Part shown: in pieces, positions 10,933 to 21,849 of the stretch
Layout: each line of letters opens with the position of its first letter
How positions within the stretch are numbered: position 1 is the stretch's first letter
The notes under the pieces: generated by a model
Database searches by the model: none
Told to the model about the DNA's origin: nothing
What the model saw: the letters and a program-made list of their open reading frames with translations, nothing else
From: Ixodes scapularis
Lineage: Eukaryota; Arthropoda; Arachnida; Ixodida; Ixodidae
Direction: 5' to 3'
Length of the DNA stretch: 64,000 nucleotides
Assembly: GCF_016920785.2 (NCBI RefSeq)
Contig: NW_024609837.1
Location: forward strand, 30,068,786 to 30,132,785
Translations under genes and position numbers: made by a program

Positions 10933-11390
10933 ACGATTAATGTTGAAACCAATATCAAATACTGTATAATACTAAACTGCTATAAGAAAATTTTAATATT
11001 AGCACAGCCCTGAAAAATGGCCATTTGCGGATGTTTTCGCTGTGGCCTTCATCAATCCATATGGGCTTCAAGTGTAGCAGCTGCAACCTTGAATCTGGAA
11101 AAGGCTATTGTTTGTCACACATTTTCTTTATGGTGCCTAAGGTTTCATGTAATAAATGTTGTGCCCTGCAGTGAAGACTATTACCTGTAGCATAGCCCTG
11201 GGCATGCAAAGAAGGCACACCAGCAATGTCTGACATATCAGACTTTCAGAAATGCTATTGTCCAATTTTCCTCACCCTTTTGTCCGGATGAAGCTGTTAC
11301 TATCTTTCTTGCTTTCCTCTCATAGTCCTTTGAGCGAGTTATGCGACGTTATATCATAGGGTGGCATAGGGTAATTTTCTCTTCTCTTTT

Positions 11391-11480
11391 CCCGCAGGAT
11401 GTAATGGCACACCATCATCACCAAGGAGAGTGTACAGTGAGGAAGCTCGGAAACTTGAATAAAGTGATAAGTAATCTTTC
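11391..11480 (+). other. Strong acceptor-like site with downstream AATAAA: possible terminal exon
   Basis: A long pyrimidine tract (TTTTCTCTTCTCTTTTCCC) leads to GCAG at 11394-11397, the best-looking 3' splice site in the window. AATAAA follows at 11458-11463 within TTGAATAAAG. The exon candidate starts with GATGTAATGG and contains no long frame. If real, it could end a non-coding transcript that begins at 3900-4240 or in the cassette array. This is an inference from signals only. Confidence 0.3.
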
Positions 11481-11519
11481 AATTTTTGTTTTTATAATTA
11501 CGTGAAGAACACTGATCAT

Positions 11520-11945
11520 AATGACTGTATGCTACACATACATACTTACAGCTGAAAAATGCAATCCACCTTTTCTTTAGGTTTTTCTCACACAGTTTCA
11601 GAACACGCTGGTACGTCATTTTCACGAGGAATGATTGGAAATAGAGCTGCCAGAGATTTCCTCGTAATTTTCACGTACAAAGCCGCAAATAAAAATGACG
11701 ACTTTCCTAGTCAATTTAGAAAAACGACAGTTCGTTATTTTAACGGGGGAAGATTTGAAAACGATTCAATCGTCATTTTCACGTCTATGCTCGTGAACTA
11801 AGAATGCGGTGCCTCGTTTTTTTGACAACTTTTCCCACATAATTTAAAAAAAATGATTGTACGTTATTTTGACGGGAAATGTTTGGAAATAGAGCTGCCA
11901 GAACTTTCCTCGTAAATTTCACGACTCATTTTTAACAGTGTAGTC
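11520..11945. mobile_element. MITE-like repeat with TTAACAGTGT end, related to 3768-4820
   Basis: The right end reads CTCATTTTTAACAGTGTAG. Inside, two near-identical blocks (GGAAATAGAGCTGCCAGA at about 11638 and 11885) are each followed by TTTCCTCGTAA, so the element contains an internal direct duplication. The left end is not sharply defined. Confidence 0.5.
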
Positions 11946-12812
11946 ATGACAGAATACACTACAGAAGCTGTAAGTCTCTGCCATGTTTGAAGGCGTTCTC
12001 TCCAGACGCAACTACACTGAACTGGCAACCACTTCGTTTGTTCATGACGGCAGCGCGCGTGTTGTCTTGTCTCCCAGTCACAAGACTCCGCGACCTCCCG
12101 AAAGCATGACAAGAGAGAGAAAGAAGGAAAGATAATGGGTTATTAGCATTTCCATGAAGCAACACACAGAGTAAGTCTAAGCATGTGGCAATCAGTTCCT
12201 CCGAAAAGAAAAGTGCACCGGGAGAAAATAGGCAATTATTGCGTGTTCTCTGTGCGGCCCTCTGCCGTCTCTGGTTCCCGCAAAGCCCCTCTTTAGGTTT
12301 ACGAGGGTGGCCACCGCTGGCATCTGCAGGTTTTCTCTATGTCTGAGCGGCCACCTTTTTGATTTAGCTCTGGTTAGGTCGGTTCCGCTAGTATCGCGCG
12401 CGCGCGGCGTTTCGCTTTTGACGCCGGCGTTGGCTCGTGGGGACGACAGAAGTATTGCTTAGCAGCACTGGCCCCGCCAGCGAGCCAAAGCGATAGCACG
12501 TCCCTCTGCAAACTGTGCGCGTGTGGAGACAGGGTTACAACGGACGCACTTCAAACCTCCTGACTCTAAAAATCGGTTTCGTAGGTGGTCGTGCGCGTCT
12601 TTAGGCTTAGCGGCTTTGCTTTGCTTTCCGCTCTGCCACGTCGAACGATGCAAGGCGAGGAAACAGCTTGCGCGTCGGTAGAACGCCATCCTATAAATAC
12701 GCCGACAACGTGATTGTCGACTGTTTTGGCGGGATGAATTCAGGCCTAGTTTTGTCTTTTGTTTCAAGAAGAGCTCGCTGCCACGTATCTAAACTTAAGG
12801 CCGTCAGAGAAG
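11946..12812. other. Intergenic, no supported feature
   Basis: Mixed-composition sequence; short open frames on both strands overlap each other and match nothing recognised. Confidence 0.45.
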
Positions 12813-12816
12813 GTAA

Positions 12817-12910
12817 CCGGACAAAAGCTCACCGGACAGAAGCTCACCGGACAAAAGCTCACCGGACAAAAGCTCACCCGTTTTTTCACAGACCCGGACA
12901 AAAGCTCACC
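12817..12910 (+). repeat. 15-bp tandem array, left end of the element
   Basis: Four contiguous copies of CCGGACAAAAGCTCA (one with CAGAAG), a 17-bp spacer, then a fifth copy. Followed by a TTTA microsatellite and a G run. Confidence 0.95.
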
Positions 12911-13249
12911 TAATTATTTATTTATTTATTTATTTATCTTTTTTTTTTTTGGGGGGGGGGGGGGGCTACCAGGTTGAATCACGAGCTGGGATAAAGTGCG
13001 GACGCGATGAACATTGCACCATATTCAGGAAAACTGCTACCCCCCCATCCCATGCAGAGGTGTCGACAGATAAGCCATAACAGGCGGAGAAGCAACGATT
13101 TTCGAAATAAATAATAGGTCACCGAAGTAGAGTGGAGCTGATAAGTCTCTTCATAATTAATGAATGGCTTTGTTAGAGGTTCAGGTCAATATTTGAAGTG
13201 GGTGAATGGCTAAGAAAATTATATTGTTTCCTTCATTCTGCGTTATAAA

Positions 13250-15654
13250 TAGGGATGCCGCGAACTTTTTTCGCATCGAAGTTTCGATGATCGAATCAAG
13301 CGGTTCGAAAGGTTCGAAAGATTTCGATTTTTCGAATTGTCTATATCGTAAAATTCGACGGAGGTCGAATTTTCGAACTTGTTAAGCTAAGAAGTTCGAC
13401 GCTTTTCGAACCGTCGAACTTATTACGCTAAAAAATTCGATCTTTTTCGAACTTTCGAATTTATTGCGCTGCAAGGTTCGATGCTTGTCGAACTTTCGAA
13501 CTTGACTGACCAAAAAATTCGATGAATTTCGAACTTTCGAACTTATTTATCAAGAGAATTCGAAAAGTTTCGAACTTTCGAATTCTGAAAAGTCAGAAGT
13601 TCGACGAACTTCGAACTTTTAGGGTAAAAGTTCGACGTTCGTCGAACTTCGAAAGACCGGCGGACGGTTTCATTTGATTCCAAGTAGTGGGGTACATTCG
13701 TAATTTTTTTTCTCTCGAACTTTTACACGCGGTGCTGCGTTCCTTACGAAAGACAATGTCGTTTATTTCAATGTTCTGGCATGCTTAGGTTTAAAGAAAT
13801 AAATCCCCGAAGGGGCCAGGAAGGACGACGGGTTTTTGACGATTATCGTTTGTGCCAGATTTGAAGCACGCTGCAGTCGGAGCTATTCATGGTAGATAAG
13901 TTATACTTTTTTAAGAATGATCTATGTATAGCCTAGGTAAGTGCCGTCTTAAGATGTGATTATTGTTATTCAACGGGAGTTTCGAAGAAATGTCCAAACA
14001 TGTATCTGCATGCAATTATGACCTAAACTTGATATTTATTTTCGTCTAAGTTGTTTGAGGTATCGCATTTAAATTAACACCACAGACAGTACATATTATT
14101 GCCATCTGCAGAATACAAAATAATATATTTATTGTTTTTTCACGTTAAGGAATAAATTCACTCATGGGAAAAGATTTCTAATAGTGTTCAAGTTGAGCAC
14201 GTCATTAAAGGAAAAAAATTTTTTTTCGCTTCACGTTCCTGGGACGTGTTTCTTTTAGCCTGTACACATTTTGGTAAAAGAAACTTGTTGCGAGGTTCTG
14301 AACCTCTGAATATGCAAGAATAGAACACTTCCGACGAATTCTTGATAGTTTTTTTTTTCTCCTGCTTTTTATTCTCGCATTTATTCTTTTTTTTTTTTTT
14401 TTTACTATCGGCACAGGTGTTTAGGTCGAAAAGACAGCTTTGAACTTCCGAACCACAAAGCATGTGACGAGCAGTGCCTTCTGACAACGAGTTTCTAACA
14501 ATGACCATCTGCGCAACCTTTTATGCAGTGAAGAGCGACATTAGCTATACATATGCATAAATAATTTCAGATTAAAATAAGCTCGACCACGCCCTCTTTC
14601 CCCGTACTGTTTTCCTTAACAGTCCGAAATACCTGCAAGGGGGAGAAAGAAGCTGAAGCCCCCCCCCCCCCCCCCCCCCCCCCCCGCTACCCTCTTTCCC
14701 CCCGTTTTTCCTCTTCCGACGCCACTTGTATGGTAGAACGCTCCTCGACCTCGAGTTGTGTCGGCTTTTGTGCTTTTTGCGAGGCGATTCCTCCGTCCCA
14801 GAAAATAAACCTCCAGGACAATTATAAACTTCACCGGATCGGATTACTACCAGCGTGCAAGCTAGTTTGCCAGGTCCCTTCACGGTTTTTCTGAGCCTCA
14901 ACCTCCTGCTCGCCCCTGGCCGTTTCGAACTGGAAGAGTCTCGTAAAACAGTGTGTTCGTGCAATCACTACTGCGTGATGCAGGTTAAAGGCCCCGCCCC
15001 CCCGGGGCTGGCGGTCACAATTGTGCACTGGCAAATATTCCAGCACATCCGGGACACTCGTCGTCTCATTTAATTGCCTGACCAACTTCGCAGAATCTAG
15101 ATATCACACCCTAACGTTTCTAAACTTGATCTTGTGAAAACCAGTGAGTCGTGAAAACGTTATTTGAAACTGAAACTGTGGAAAAACTTGAAAATCGGAC
15201 TTCGAACTTAGAAAACTTGGATTAGAAAGAAATTCAAAATCTTCGAAGATTTTTTTTTTTTGAATTTAGCGTTAAAAGAATCGAAACCTTCGAACTTTTC
15301 GAACTTTATGCAAAAAGAAATTCGAAATCTTCGAATTGTTCGAACTTCATGTCTATAAAAATTCGAAGCGTTCGAAGTTTTCGAATTTTTTTTACAAAGA
15401 ATTTCGAAATCTTCGAATTTATCGAACCTGAAGTAAAAAAATATTCGAAATATTCGAATTCGAAATTTTAGAAACCGTGAAAGCTTCGAAATTTTCGAAT
15501 TCGAAACTCCGCTGTGGACAAAAGTTGCGAATTTTTCGAAATCGAACCTCGGTCGGTACGAAAATATCGAAATTTATCGAAATCGAACCTCAGTTCGCTT
15601 CGCAAATATCGAAACCTTTCGAAATCGAACCTAGGGTGGTTCGCGACATCCCTA
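13250..15654. mobile_element. hAT-type non-autonomous element rich in TTCGAA, nested
   Basis: Target duplication GTTATAAA is exact at 13242-13249 and 15655-15662. Terminal repeats are TAGGGATGCCGCGAAC on the left and, inward from the right, TAGGGATGTCGCGAAC (one mismatch in 16). An 8-bp duplication with a TAGGG terminus fits the hAT superfamily. Both subterminal regions, about 13290-13660 and 15140-15640, consist of dense TTCGAA, TTCGAAC and ATTCGA words. The middle (13.7-15.1 kb) holds poly-A, poly-C and no transposase-like frame. Confidence 0.9.
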
Positions 15655-15861
15655 GTTATAAATGTATTTAAAATTAAGGATTATCTGAGGGTGATGTAGG
15701 AGGAAAACTGAAGCAAAACTGTATTATACAAATCATTGACTTGCCAAATTTTTTTTTAAATATTTTGAAGAAACGGGAGTTGGGTCTTTAGGAGAAGTAC
15801 AAGACAATTGACCACTTTGGGAAGCTCTGCGGAATTTTTGGATAGAATGGGATTTTCTCCT

Positions 15862-15956
15862 GGTGAGCTTTTGTCCGGGTCTGTGAAAAAATAGGTGAGC
15901 TTTTGTCCGGTGAGCTTTTGTCCGGTGAGCTTCTGTCCGGTGAGCTTTTGTCCGGG
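15862..15956 (-). repeat. 15-bp tandem array, right end of the element
   Basis: Inverted copy of the left array: one unit, a spacer with GTCTGTGAAAAAATAGG, then four contiguous units reading TGAGCTTTTGTCCGG, one with the same A-to-G variant (CTTCTG) as in the left array. Confidence 0.95.
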
Positions 15957-16057
15957 GTTCGTCAGAAAGCCGGGGTTTGACTTGCTCCACAAAGGCTTTC
16001 GAATTCTCCTCCCAGAACGCTGCGCCCGTAAGAGAGCGTCAATCAGTTCGTGTATTT

Positions 16058-16165
16058 TCTATTCGCCACATTCGGAGTTTGTTTTCCGCACTCGTTAGGG
16101 TTATTGCAATATCTATTCGCCACATTCGGAGCTGACGGATTTTCTCGCACTCGTTAGGGTTATTT
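16058..16165 (+). repeat. 54-bp tandem duplication
   Basis: TCTATTCGCCACATTCGGAG and CGCACTCGTTAGGGTTATT recur with a 54-bp offset (16058 and 16112). It forms the start of the dispersed repeat also seen inverted at 3380-3645. Confidence 0.8.
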
Positions 16166-17960
16166 CAATACATGTCAGTGCTTAGAGGAATGCGTCAGTC
16201 TGGTGTAAAGAGGGGCAAAAAACAGATTTTTCAATACACCCTCCTGCCAACGCGGGCAGCTATAGCCGGCTCGTTTATTAACTTATTTTTTTTTTATTTT
16301 TTTATTTTTTTTTTTTTTTACTTTTGGATAATACTTTTTTTTTACTTAAATAAATAATCTAAATTTTTTTTTATTCTTAACGGACGTTTCAGTGAAAGTC
16401 TGGCATTGAAGTCGCGGGTTTATCTTGGTTAGCCGAACCTACAACCGTCATCAATAGCAGTTCAACAAGTTTAGTGGCTCAAACATTCCCCACTTCATTG
16501 CGAATATATATATAAATATTTGCATGTAACTTTCACCACTGTTCTTACTTTTCTACTACTTTCTGAAGAAAGAAAAATAGTTGTAGTAGCAAAGTATTGA
16601 TTTGAGCTAGTTGGTTCAACATGATAAAAGTAGTAGCGATTACAAGTGAAATAATTTCCACCTAACCTTCAAGAACTAGTAAATTTAAAGTGCAAAACAT
16701 TTTAAATAAATACAACGGACAAGCAATTCGGGTATTCTTTGAATGAGTAGAATACTTGCACTTGAGCCCAATAGCCGAATACAGCAGAAAATATATATCT
16801 CGTCATAAAATACACGGAATCAAAAGATAATCCCGCCTTTGGCATCGGGCGAAAATGCCGGCGTGGAAGATACACTTTGCAGCGCTGTAACTTTTAAGGA
16901 AACTAGATTATGCAACATGTTGTTTATGAATAAAAACAAGAGTATGGTGAAGAACTGTCGCTAAAAATATTAAAAAAGAACTTGAAGTTTTTTCCTAATT
17001 GCCTTTTGATACTTTTTTAACATTTTACTTTTAAACAAATTTGGAGCGACATAAAAATATTAATGTTTTAGATAAAGCAACAATTTGTGTATTAGATAAA
17101 GCAACAATCTATATATCATTCGAAAGAACGATTTAGTAGGTATATATGACATTCTTTTAATGTTGTAGCTGTTCATTTTTTCTAGATGACTGCTCAGAAA
17201 TCTAGTGAGAAAACGTCAAAGGAATCATGTTTGTGCATATTTGACACAATCGATATAACCTCCACATTGCTGTACATATTAAAATCAATATTTCCCACGA
17301 CCTATTATAAGTGAAAAATATTTTAAGTTTCTGCTATTCGTAGTTTGTGTAGTAGTTGTCACGAAACATGACATAAACAAAAACTTCAAAAATATGATGT
17401 TCTAGCGCACTTAATTAATCTCTTCAAATATTGTGTGTACGTGTTTGCGTGTGTGAGTGTGTGCAATTTTTTTTTATTACGCTTCCTACACACGTTGTGG
17501 CGGAATATATAAAAATATTAACAAAAACAAAGAATACGTCCGGGCTCACGTGCATGATCTTATCTGATTATCGTAACAGAGGCTGCACTCTAATGAAGGC
17601 GATCAAAGAGCGTCAAAAGTGTATCCTCATACGGCACTCGTGGTCCTTGTACTTTTGATAATGCCGGCTAAACAAATCAGTGAATTCGTCCTAACCGTGC
17701 GTTTCTTTTTCTTTTTTTCTTTGTGTGACTGGTTTGGTTGGTGATATTTAGCAAGCGCAGAAAGGCGATGAGCGCCATGACGATAGACTTTCGGCATTGC
17801 TCGATTGTCTCTTTCGAATCGCAGGGTAGGCTCAGGAAGTTTCCTATCCCATGGCATCTACCAGCCTCAATGCCTTCGTGAGTACATAGGTCCATACCAG
17901 TACACAATGGTTCACTTCAAGTGGTAACTGGAAGCTAAGGGCATTAAAGAAAAAGGAGCG
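16166..17960. other. AT-rich intergenic region, tail of a dispersed repeat
   Basis: The first 240 bp continue the repeat shared with 3380-3645, including a long T-rich run. The rest is very AT-rich with no supported feature. Confidence 0.5.
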
Positions 17961-18960
17961 AAAGATTTTTTCGTAAACCGATGACCCGTAAAAGAGGGCA
18001 CCGTATACAAGATGTCGCCGAGCCGACTGGCCTCGCGCTTTCAATGCCGGGGGTTTCGCGAGCGTTCTGGGAACCGCGTCGTCGAGCGAAAACACTCGGC
18101 GAAGCGGGCAGTCAGCAGCGCTCTCCACGCCCACGGGAATTCGGAAGAACACTTTGGTCGACCCAATACTACCTATAGTAGACAAGGCCTGCCCGTGACG
18201 TCACCGTCAGAGGACCTCCGACCCGCCCCAAAGCGGCAAACGGGCTGACACCAGGCCTCGACGTCCGACTTGGCGTCGCCGCGTGTTTAGCGTCCCGCTC
18301 CTTGTGTGACGCCATAAGACGCGTTGTCGGCGACGCTGACGGGGAGACTAGTGATGACGTTTGCGGGAGAAAAGAGGCCCGGGCCTCGTCTTCTCCGAGG
18401 TATTGGCCGACAACGGCGACCGCTTCAGCCCTGGAGCCCGGGGAGGCGTCCACCCGAAGCCAGAGAAAAGAGGGGGGTTCTCTCGAATGATACTCGAGTC
18501 TGGTCGCGGCTGATTGTGGGGTGGTCGGGCATGCTAATTAAGTGCCATGACCGAGGACGAATGTTGTGGGGCCGTTTGGATTTCACTCTGGGCGGCGGCG
18601 AAAAGGGACGATCGACGAAAGGTCGACTATACGCCTTCGGCCATGGCGACGCCAAGTTGAGAGAGTTCATTGTCGTCCACTCTCTCTCTCTCTTTCGCTT
18701 TCTGCAACCGTCGGGGTTCGTGGTGCGGCTGGAAGGTACAGGTCGAAGGCTCGAAGCACACCACTCCCGGAACGAACCTTGTACTTTCGTTCCATTCACC
18801 TACCCCTCTTGCACCGTTGTATAGGAAATCGAACGCAGCAGGTATAGGCCTTTTCATGGCAAATTCCACTAGGCGGTGCTCCACCCTTTGACGTCACGTC
18901 CTAGAGAACTTCCGGTTTATAAAAATAATGAACCAAACCCCCCTATAAGAACACTAACAC
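17961..18960. other. GC- and CpG-rich segment, function unknown
   Basis: Sharp compositional change from the AT-rich left flank. TGACGTCA occurs at 18196 and 18889. Overlapping open frames on both strands (up to 166 codons) are what GC-rich DNA gives by chance, and none matches a family I know. It could be a CpG island of an unseen gene or an LTR remnant. Confidence 0.4.
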
Positions 18961-19321
18961 CCACCAATTTTTTTTTTTTTTTTGCAAGGCGATTTATTAT
19001 GGTGTCGGAATGCTAACCAATTAATATTTTGCTACAGAGTCACGCATTTTTTAATAAAGCCAAAATACGCAACTGCTTGAAACCGAAACTGCCGCACCGC
19101 ACGGAGAAGTGGAGAGGAGAGAGTGAGTGGCGGAAGTCACGTAACTGCACACAACCATGCGCTTTTTTTTTTTCGTTCGCCGTGCGATTCTTTTGCAGTT
19201 ATGTTTGTTCCGCTCGCTGTTCTGTGCTTCAAGAAGAGTTGTTTTGTACATTTAAGTGTTGGAAATGAGCAGTGAGTGCCCGTGGTGATTTCCCGTGATC
19301 GGCTCCGAAAGGAATGCCCCA

Positions 19322-19560
19322 AGATGTTGCGTAAAAAGCTGCCTCACATGTCCTGCATCTGAAGTGTGCGGCAGTTTTTAGGTAGTTTCCGTAAGATCAA
19401 CGGGATCGACACCAATGGCTGGCTGCAGTTCCTGTAGAACAGATGCGGGCACCTCGGAAAGCGGACGCTACTCGATTCATATGCTCCTTGCATTTTGTGG
19501 AAAGTGACTACATTGAGTTCGCAGGTGTCAAAAGGGGAATCCCATATACCATGCAGTTCA
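19322..19560 (+). pseudogene. Decayed THAP zinc-finger sequence
   Basis: Pieces of a C2CH THAP domain can be read in order on the plus strand. RCCVKSC starts at 19322. RFP-like residues and RHQWLAAV lie around 19380-19440. RFICSLHFVESDYI lies around 19470-19515, followed by VKRGIPYT. The pieces fall in different frames with stops between, so it is a pseudogene. THAP domains are the DNA-binding module of P-type transposases and of many domesticated proteins. No transposase catalytic region is visible downstream, so the source is unresolved. Confidence 0.6.
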
Positions 19561-19656
19561 GCGACGTACCGTCCACAACAATTGTTTTTTTTTTCTTTTT
19601 TTCAGTGATAAATGTAAAAAAAAAATGTAAACATAGCAAAATGTTTGACAAAAATG

Positions 19657-19732
19657 GCACGCCCATAGGGATTGAACCATGCCCGCTGCGTGTGAAGCGA
19701 ACGTCTTCCCACTAAACTATACTGAAGGAATT
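19657..19732 (-). tRNA. tRNA-Val(CAC)-like sequence, probably a pseudogene or SINE head
   Basis: On the minus strand an A-box-like TATAGTTTAGTGGG is followed by GTTCGCTTCACACGC, an anticodon arm with CAC, and the B box GGTTCAATCCC. A T run (CCATTTTTG) follows, suitable as a Pol III stop. The acceptor stem does not pair well, so a functional tRNA is unlikely. Confidence 0.45.
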
Positions 19733-20507
19733 CTATCGTTCGTGGTTATGCAGCGTCGACTGCATGTCGGAACGTTTGCTGTCGATTTCCCTCCAGTACA
19801 TGCACTCTGGGCTTGAAGTCTCGCAGCACAACGCATAGGCCACATTCGCAAACCGTGCGCGTGCGTATTCAACTCGAAGTACGCACTTCGTCCTTGACGT
19901 TTGAGCGAGCGATGTCTTCAGCCACGAGAAGGGAGCGACGGCTCGGCGACGTCTTCGTGCAATGGGCTTGCTGGTCGGGCGTGCCGTACGGGATGAATAT
20001 CAGTTCTTCTGATCGGTCCAAAATTTCTCTTTCGAAGGAAGACAGAATCCGCCGGTACCGTGAATGACAGTTCAGAAGCAAAGGTCCCACGCCCGTCGTC
20101 CGCTGCCATCCGCGAGTCCCACGATACGCGAAACGACGCCATGTTGAGAATTACGCAGTGAACGCACAGAATGCTTCCGGTTGTCTGTGCAACCTTTTTT
20201 TTTTCATTTTCAATCAGCGTATTTGCAGGTTTTTTTTTTGTTTTCTTTTTTTTTTTTTTTGAAGCCAAAAAAATGGGCTTTATATATATTTTTTTTTATC
20301 TTTAATATTGACTGTGTGCCTTCAATGGCCCACGACTTTGATTAAAGTTGTTGATCGTCTCTAAACCTTAGAAAACGGCCCGTAACCACGGAAAAGAGAG
20401 TGAGCGCGACTTACACCCGCCACTTCTCCATCGGCAATTTTCGGGCGGAAAGAAACCTTATTTCGAGCCGCAAATTCTGCTCTGCGTTATAGTTCGGCTC
20501 TCATATA

Positions 20508-21050
20508 TTACGTACAACTAAAACAGTCGACGAGCATAAATACCCTGTCAGTGTCCCTTTTCACCGCTGCTTTAGATTTCGATAAAACGTTAAGCCACCA
20601 ATTATACAGGTGACCGCCGAAAGAACAAAGAATCGCGAGATCTGTTGAACATTTTTTGAATATTCTTGTAAACCAACTTGCCTCTTCCGAGACGTTAAAT
20701 TGCACAGTTGAAGGCCCTCGTTAAATCTCCAACTTTGTTGTCAGTGCGGCATTTATTTCTTTTAGCATCGAGAACATAAGCATACTCGACAGGCTACGGA
20801 GCGACCGGAAATCTATTGGTGACGCAAGCGGCTGTTATGTTACACGGACAACAAAGTTAAAAGATTTAGCGAGGGCCTTCGGCCGCATACGATTTAACGG
20901 CTTGGAGGAGACACGTTGGGCCTACAAAAATATTAAAACAATATTAAGGGATCTTGCACTTCTTGGTTATTTGGGCGTTCACCTGGAGAATCAATTGGTG
21001 ATTAAAAGATTTCCCTCGACGTATCAGACAGTGGTGTTAAGGTGTGCTTT
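20508..21050. repeat. Long inverted repeat (arms about 220 bp)
   Basis: The block around 20508-20735 and the block 20836-21050 are inverted copies: GACAACAAAGTT, GATTTARCGAGGGCCTTC and the following positions align across both arms, separated by about 100 bp. Each arm carries an open frame with related residues (EETRWAYKN versus EEASWFTRI), but it belongs to no family I recognise. The left arm overlaps the end of the dispersed element at 18966-20580. Confidence 0.65.
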
Positions 21051-21443
21051 GTTTATTCTTTGTATGAACTGGGAGTTCGCTGGGGTGTCAGAGACTGTGG
21101 CACCACCTGGTGGCGTTTGCGAAGAAAATGGTCTATTATCTTTGGACACGACTCGAACATGTTTCACGAATGTTTGTTTCATACAATTTATTTCATAGAT
21201 ACAGACAGTTTTTTTATGACCATTTGTGACAGGACAGTCAAACAAGTGAGAAGCACGCCAGAGCGCCAGAGATAAGCGGCTGCAGGCTGTCTTCTGTATG
21301 ATGTATTTGCAGTTCGACTGCGGCTTAACAAACTGCCGTTACAATAGTTCGTGTACGACTTGTTGTACGACTTGTTAAAGGAAAAACAAATCGTGCTGCG
21401 GTGGTCAGGCCAGCATGCACGCTTTGAATGAAGTAGAGTCTGC

Positions 21444-21815
21444 TCAGCCATGGCCTCCTCTGCTCAGAAAGCCTGGCAGTTCGACGACGGAGTCATAGAG
21501 TGCCCGGTCGCAGATTTGGAGCGCGAGAATCTGGTAGCGCAGAGCATTTCTCGGGGAGTCTGGTATTGAGCCCACAGCTTTTGCAGCGGCGAGGACCCGA
21601 AACATGTTTTTCAAACCCGACGAGAAAAGAAGCGGTAGCGCGAGGAACGCGAGGAGCACGAGCGGACATTCCATCGCTCGGGAGAAGTGTGTTTCGGCGT
21701 CTTGCCACTGCGGGGCGCCCATCACCTGGCTCCCCTCTCATCCGTTGTCTGCCGTTCCACCTTTTAGACCTCGGCAGCCGCGTCTCGTGTCGATCAGCCA
21801 GGCTTTGTCAGTATT
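21444..21815. repeat. Dispersed repeat, copy 1 (copy 2 at 25340-25640)
   Basis: Shares AAAGCCTGGCAGTTCGACGA, GAGTGCCC, ATCTGGTAGC, CAGAGCATT, CATCCGTTGTC and the terminal CAGGCTTTGT with 25340-25640 in the same orientation. On the minus strand both copies encode a similar short peptide stretch (ALRYQ / ALCYQ, VVELPGF), suggesting descent from a coding or exon sequence amplified in the genome. Confidence 0.7.
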
Positions 21816-21849
21816 AGCCCCGAGAAGTTCGCGTGGCGCCCCCTTACGG

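Larger units (their letters stand above)
12813..15960. mobile_element. Mutator-like (by family link) element with mirrored 15-bp tandem-repeat ends
   Basis: Each end is an array of CCGGACAAAAGCTCA: forward at 12817-12910 and inverted at 15862-15956. Both arrays have the same internal plan, four contiguous units at the outside, a 17-bp spacer with a T-run and CACAGAC, then one more unit inside. GTCAGAGAAG precedes the left end (12803-12812) and GTCAGAAAG follows the right end (15961-15969), a possible degenerate 9-10 bp target duplication. A 2405-bp hAT-type element is nested inside (13250-15654); without it this element is about 735 bp and encodes nothing. The Mutator-like label comes from the relative at 29588-30704. 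Confidence 0.75.
18966..20580. repeat. Long copy of a dispersed element (short copy at 25866-26400)
   Basis: The left part (18990-19130: TTTATTATGGTGTCGGAATG, ATACGCAACTGCTTGAAACC) and right part (20280-20580: GACTGTGTGCCTTC, CGGAAAAGAGAGTGAGCGCG, ACCCTGTCAGTG) are collinear with the short copy. Between them this copy has about 1 kb extra that contains a decayed THAP zinc finger and a tRNA-like sequence. The short copy may be an internal deletion derivative, or this copy may have received insertions. Confidence 0.65.

Noticed and set aside
12817..12910. CRISPR-like array of direct repeats
   Set aside because: The 15-bp units are contiguous or separated by near-identical spacers, are mirrored at the other end of an element, and lie in a eukaryotic genome.
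18324..18824. 166-codon frame in a CpG-rich segment
   Set aside because: Opposing-strand frames are equally open and no recognised domain is present.
19657..19732. Functional tRNA-Val gene
   Set aside because: A- and B-box-like motifs exist but the acceptor stem does not pair; kept only as a tRNA-like pseudogene.
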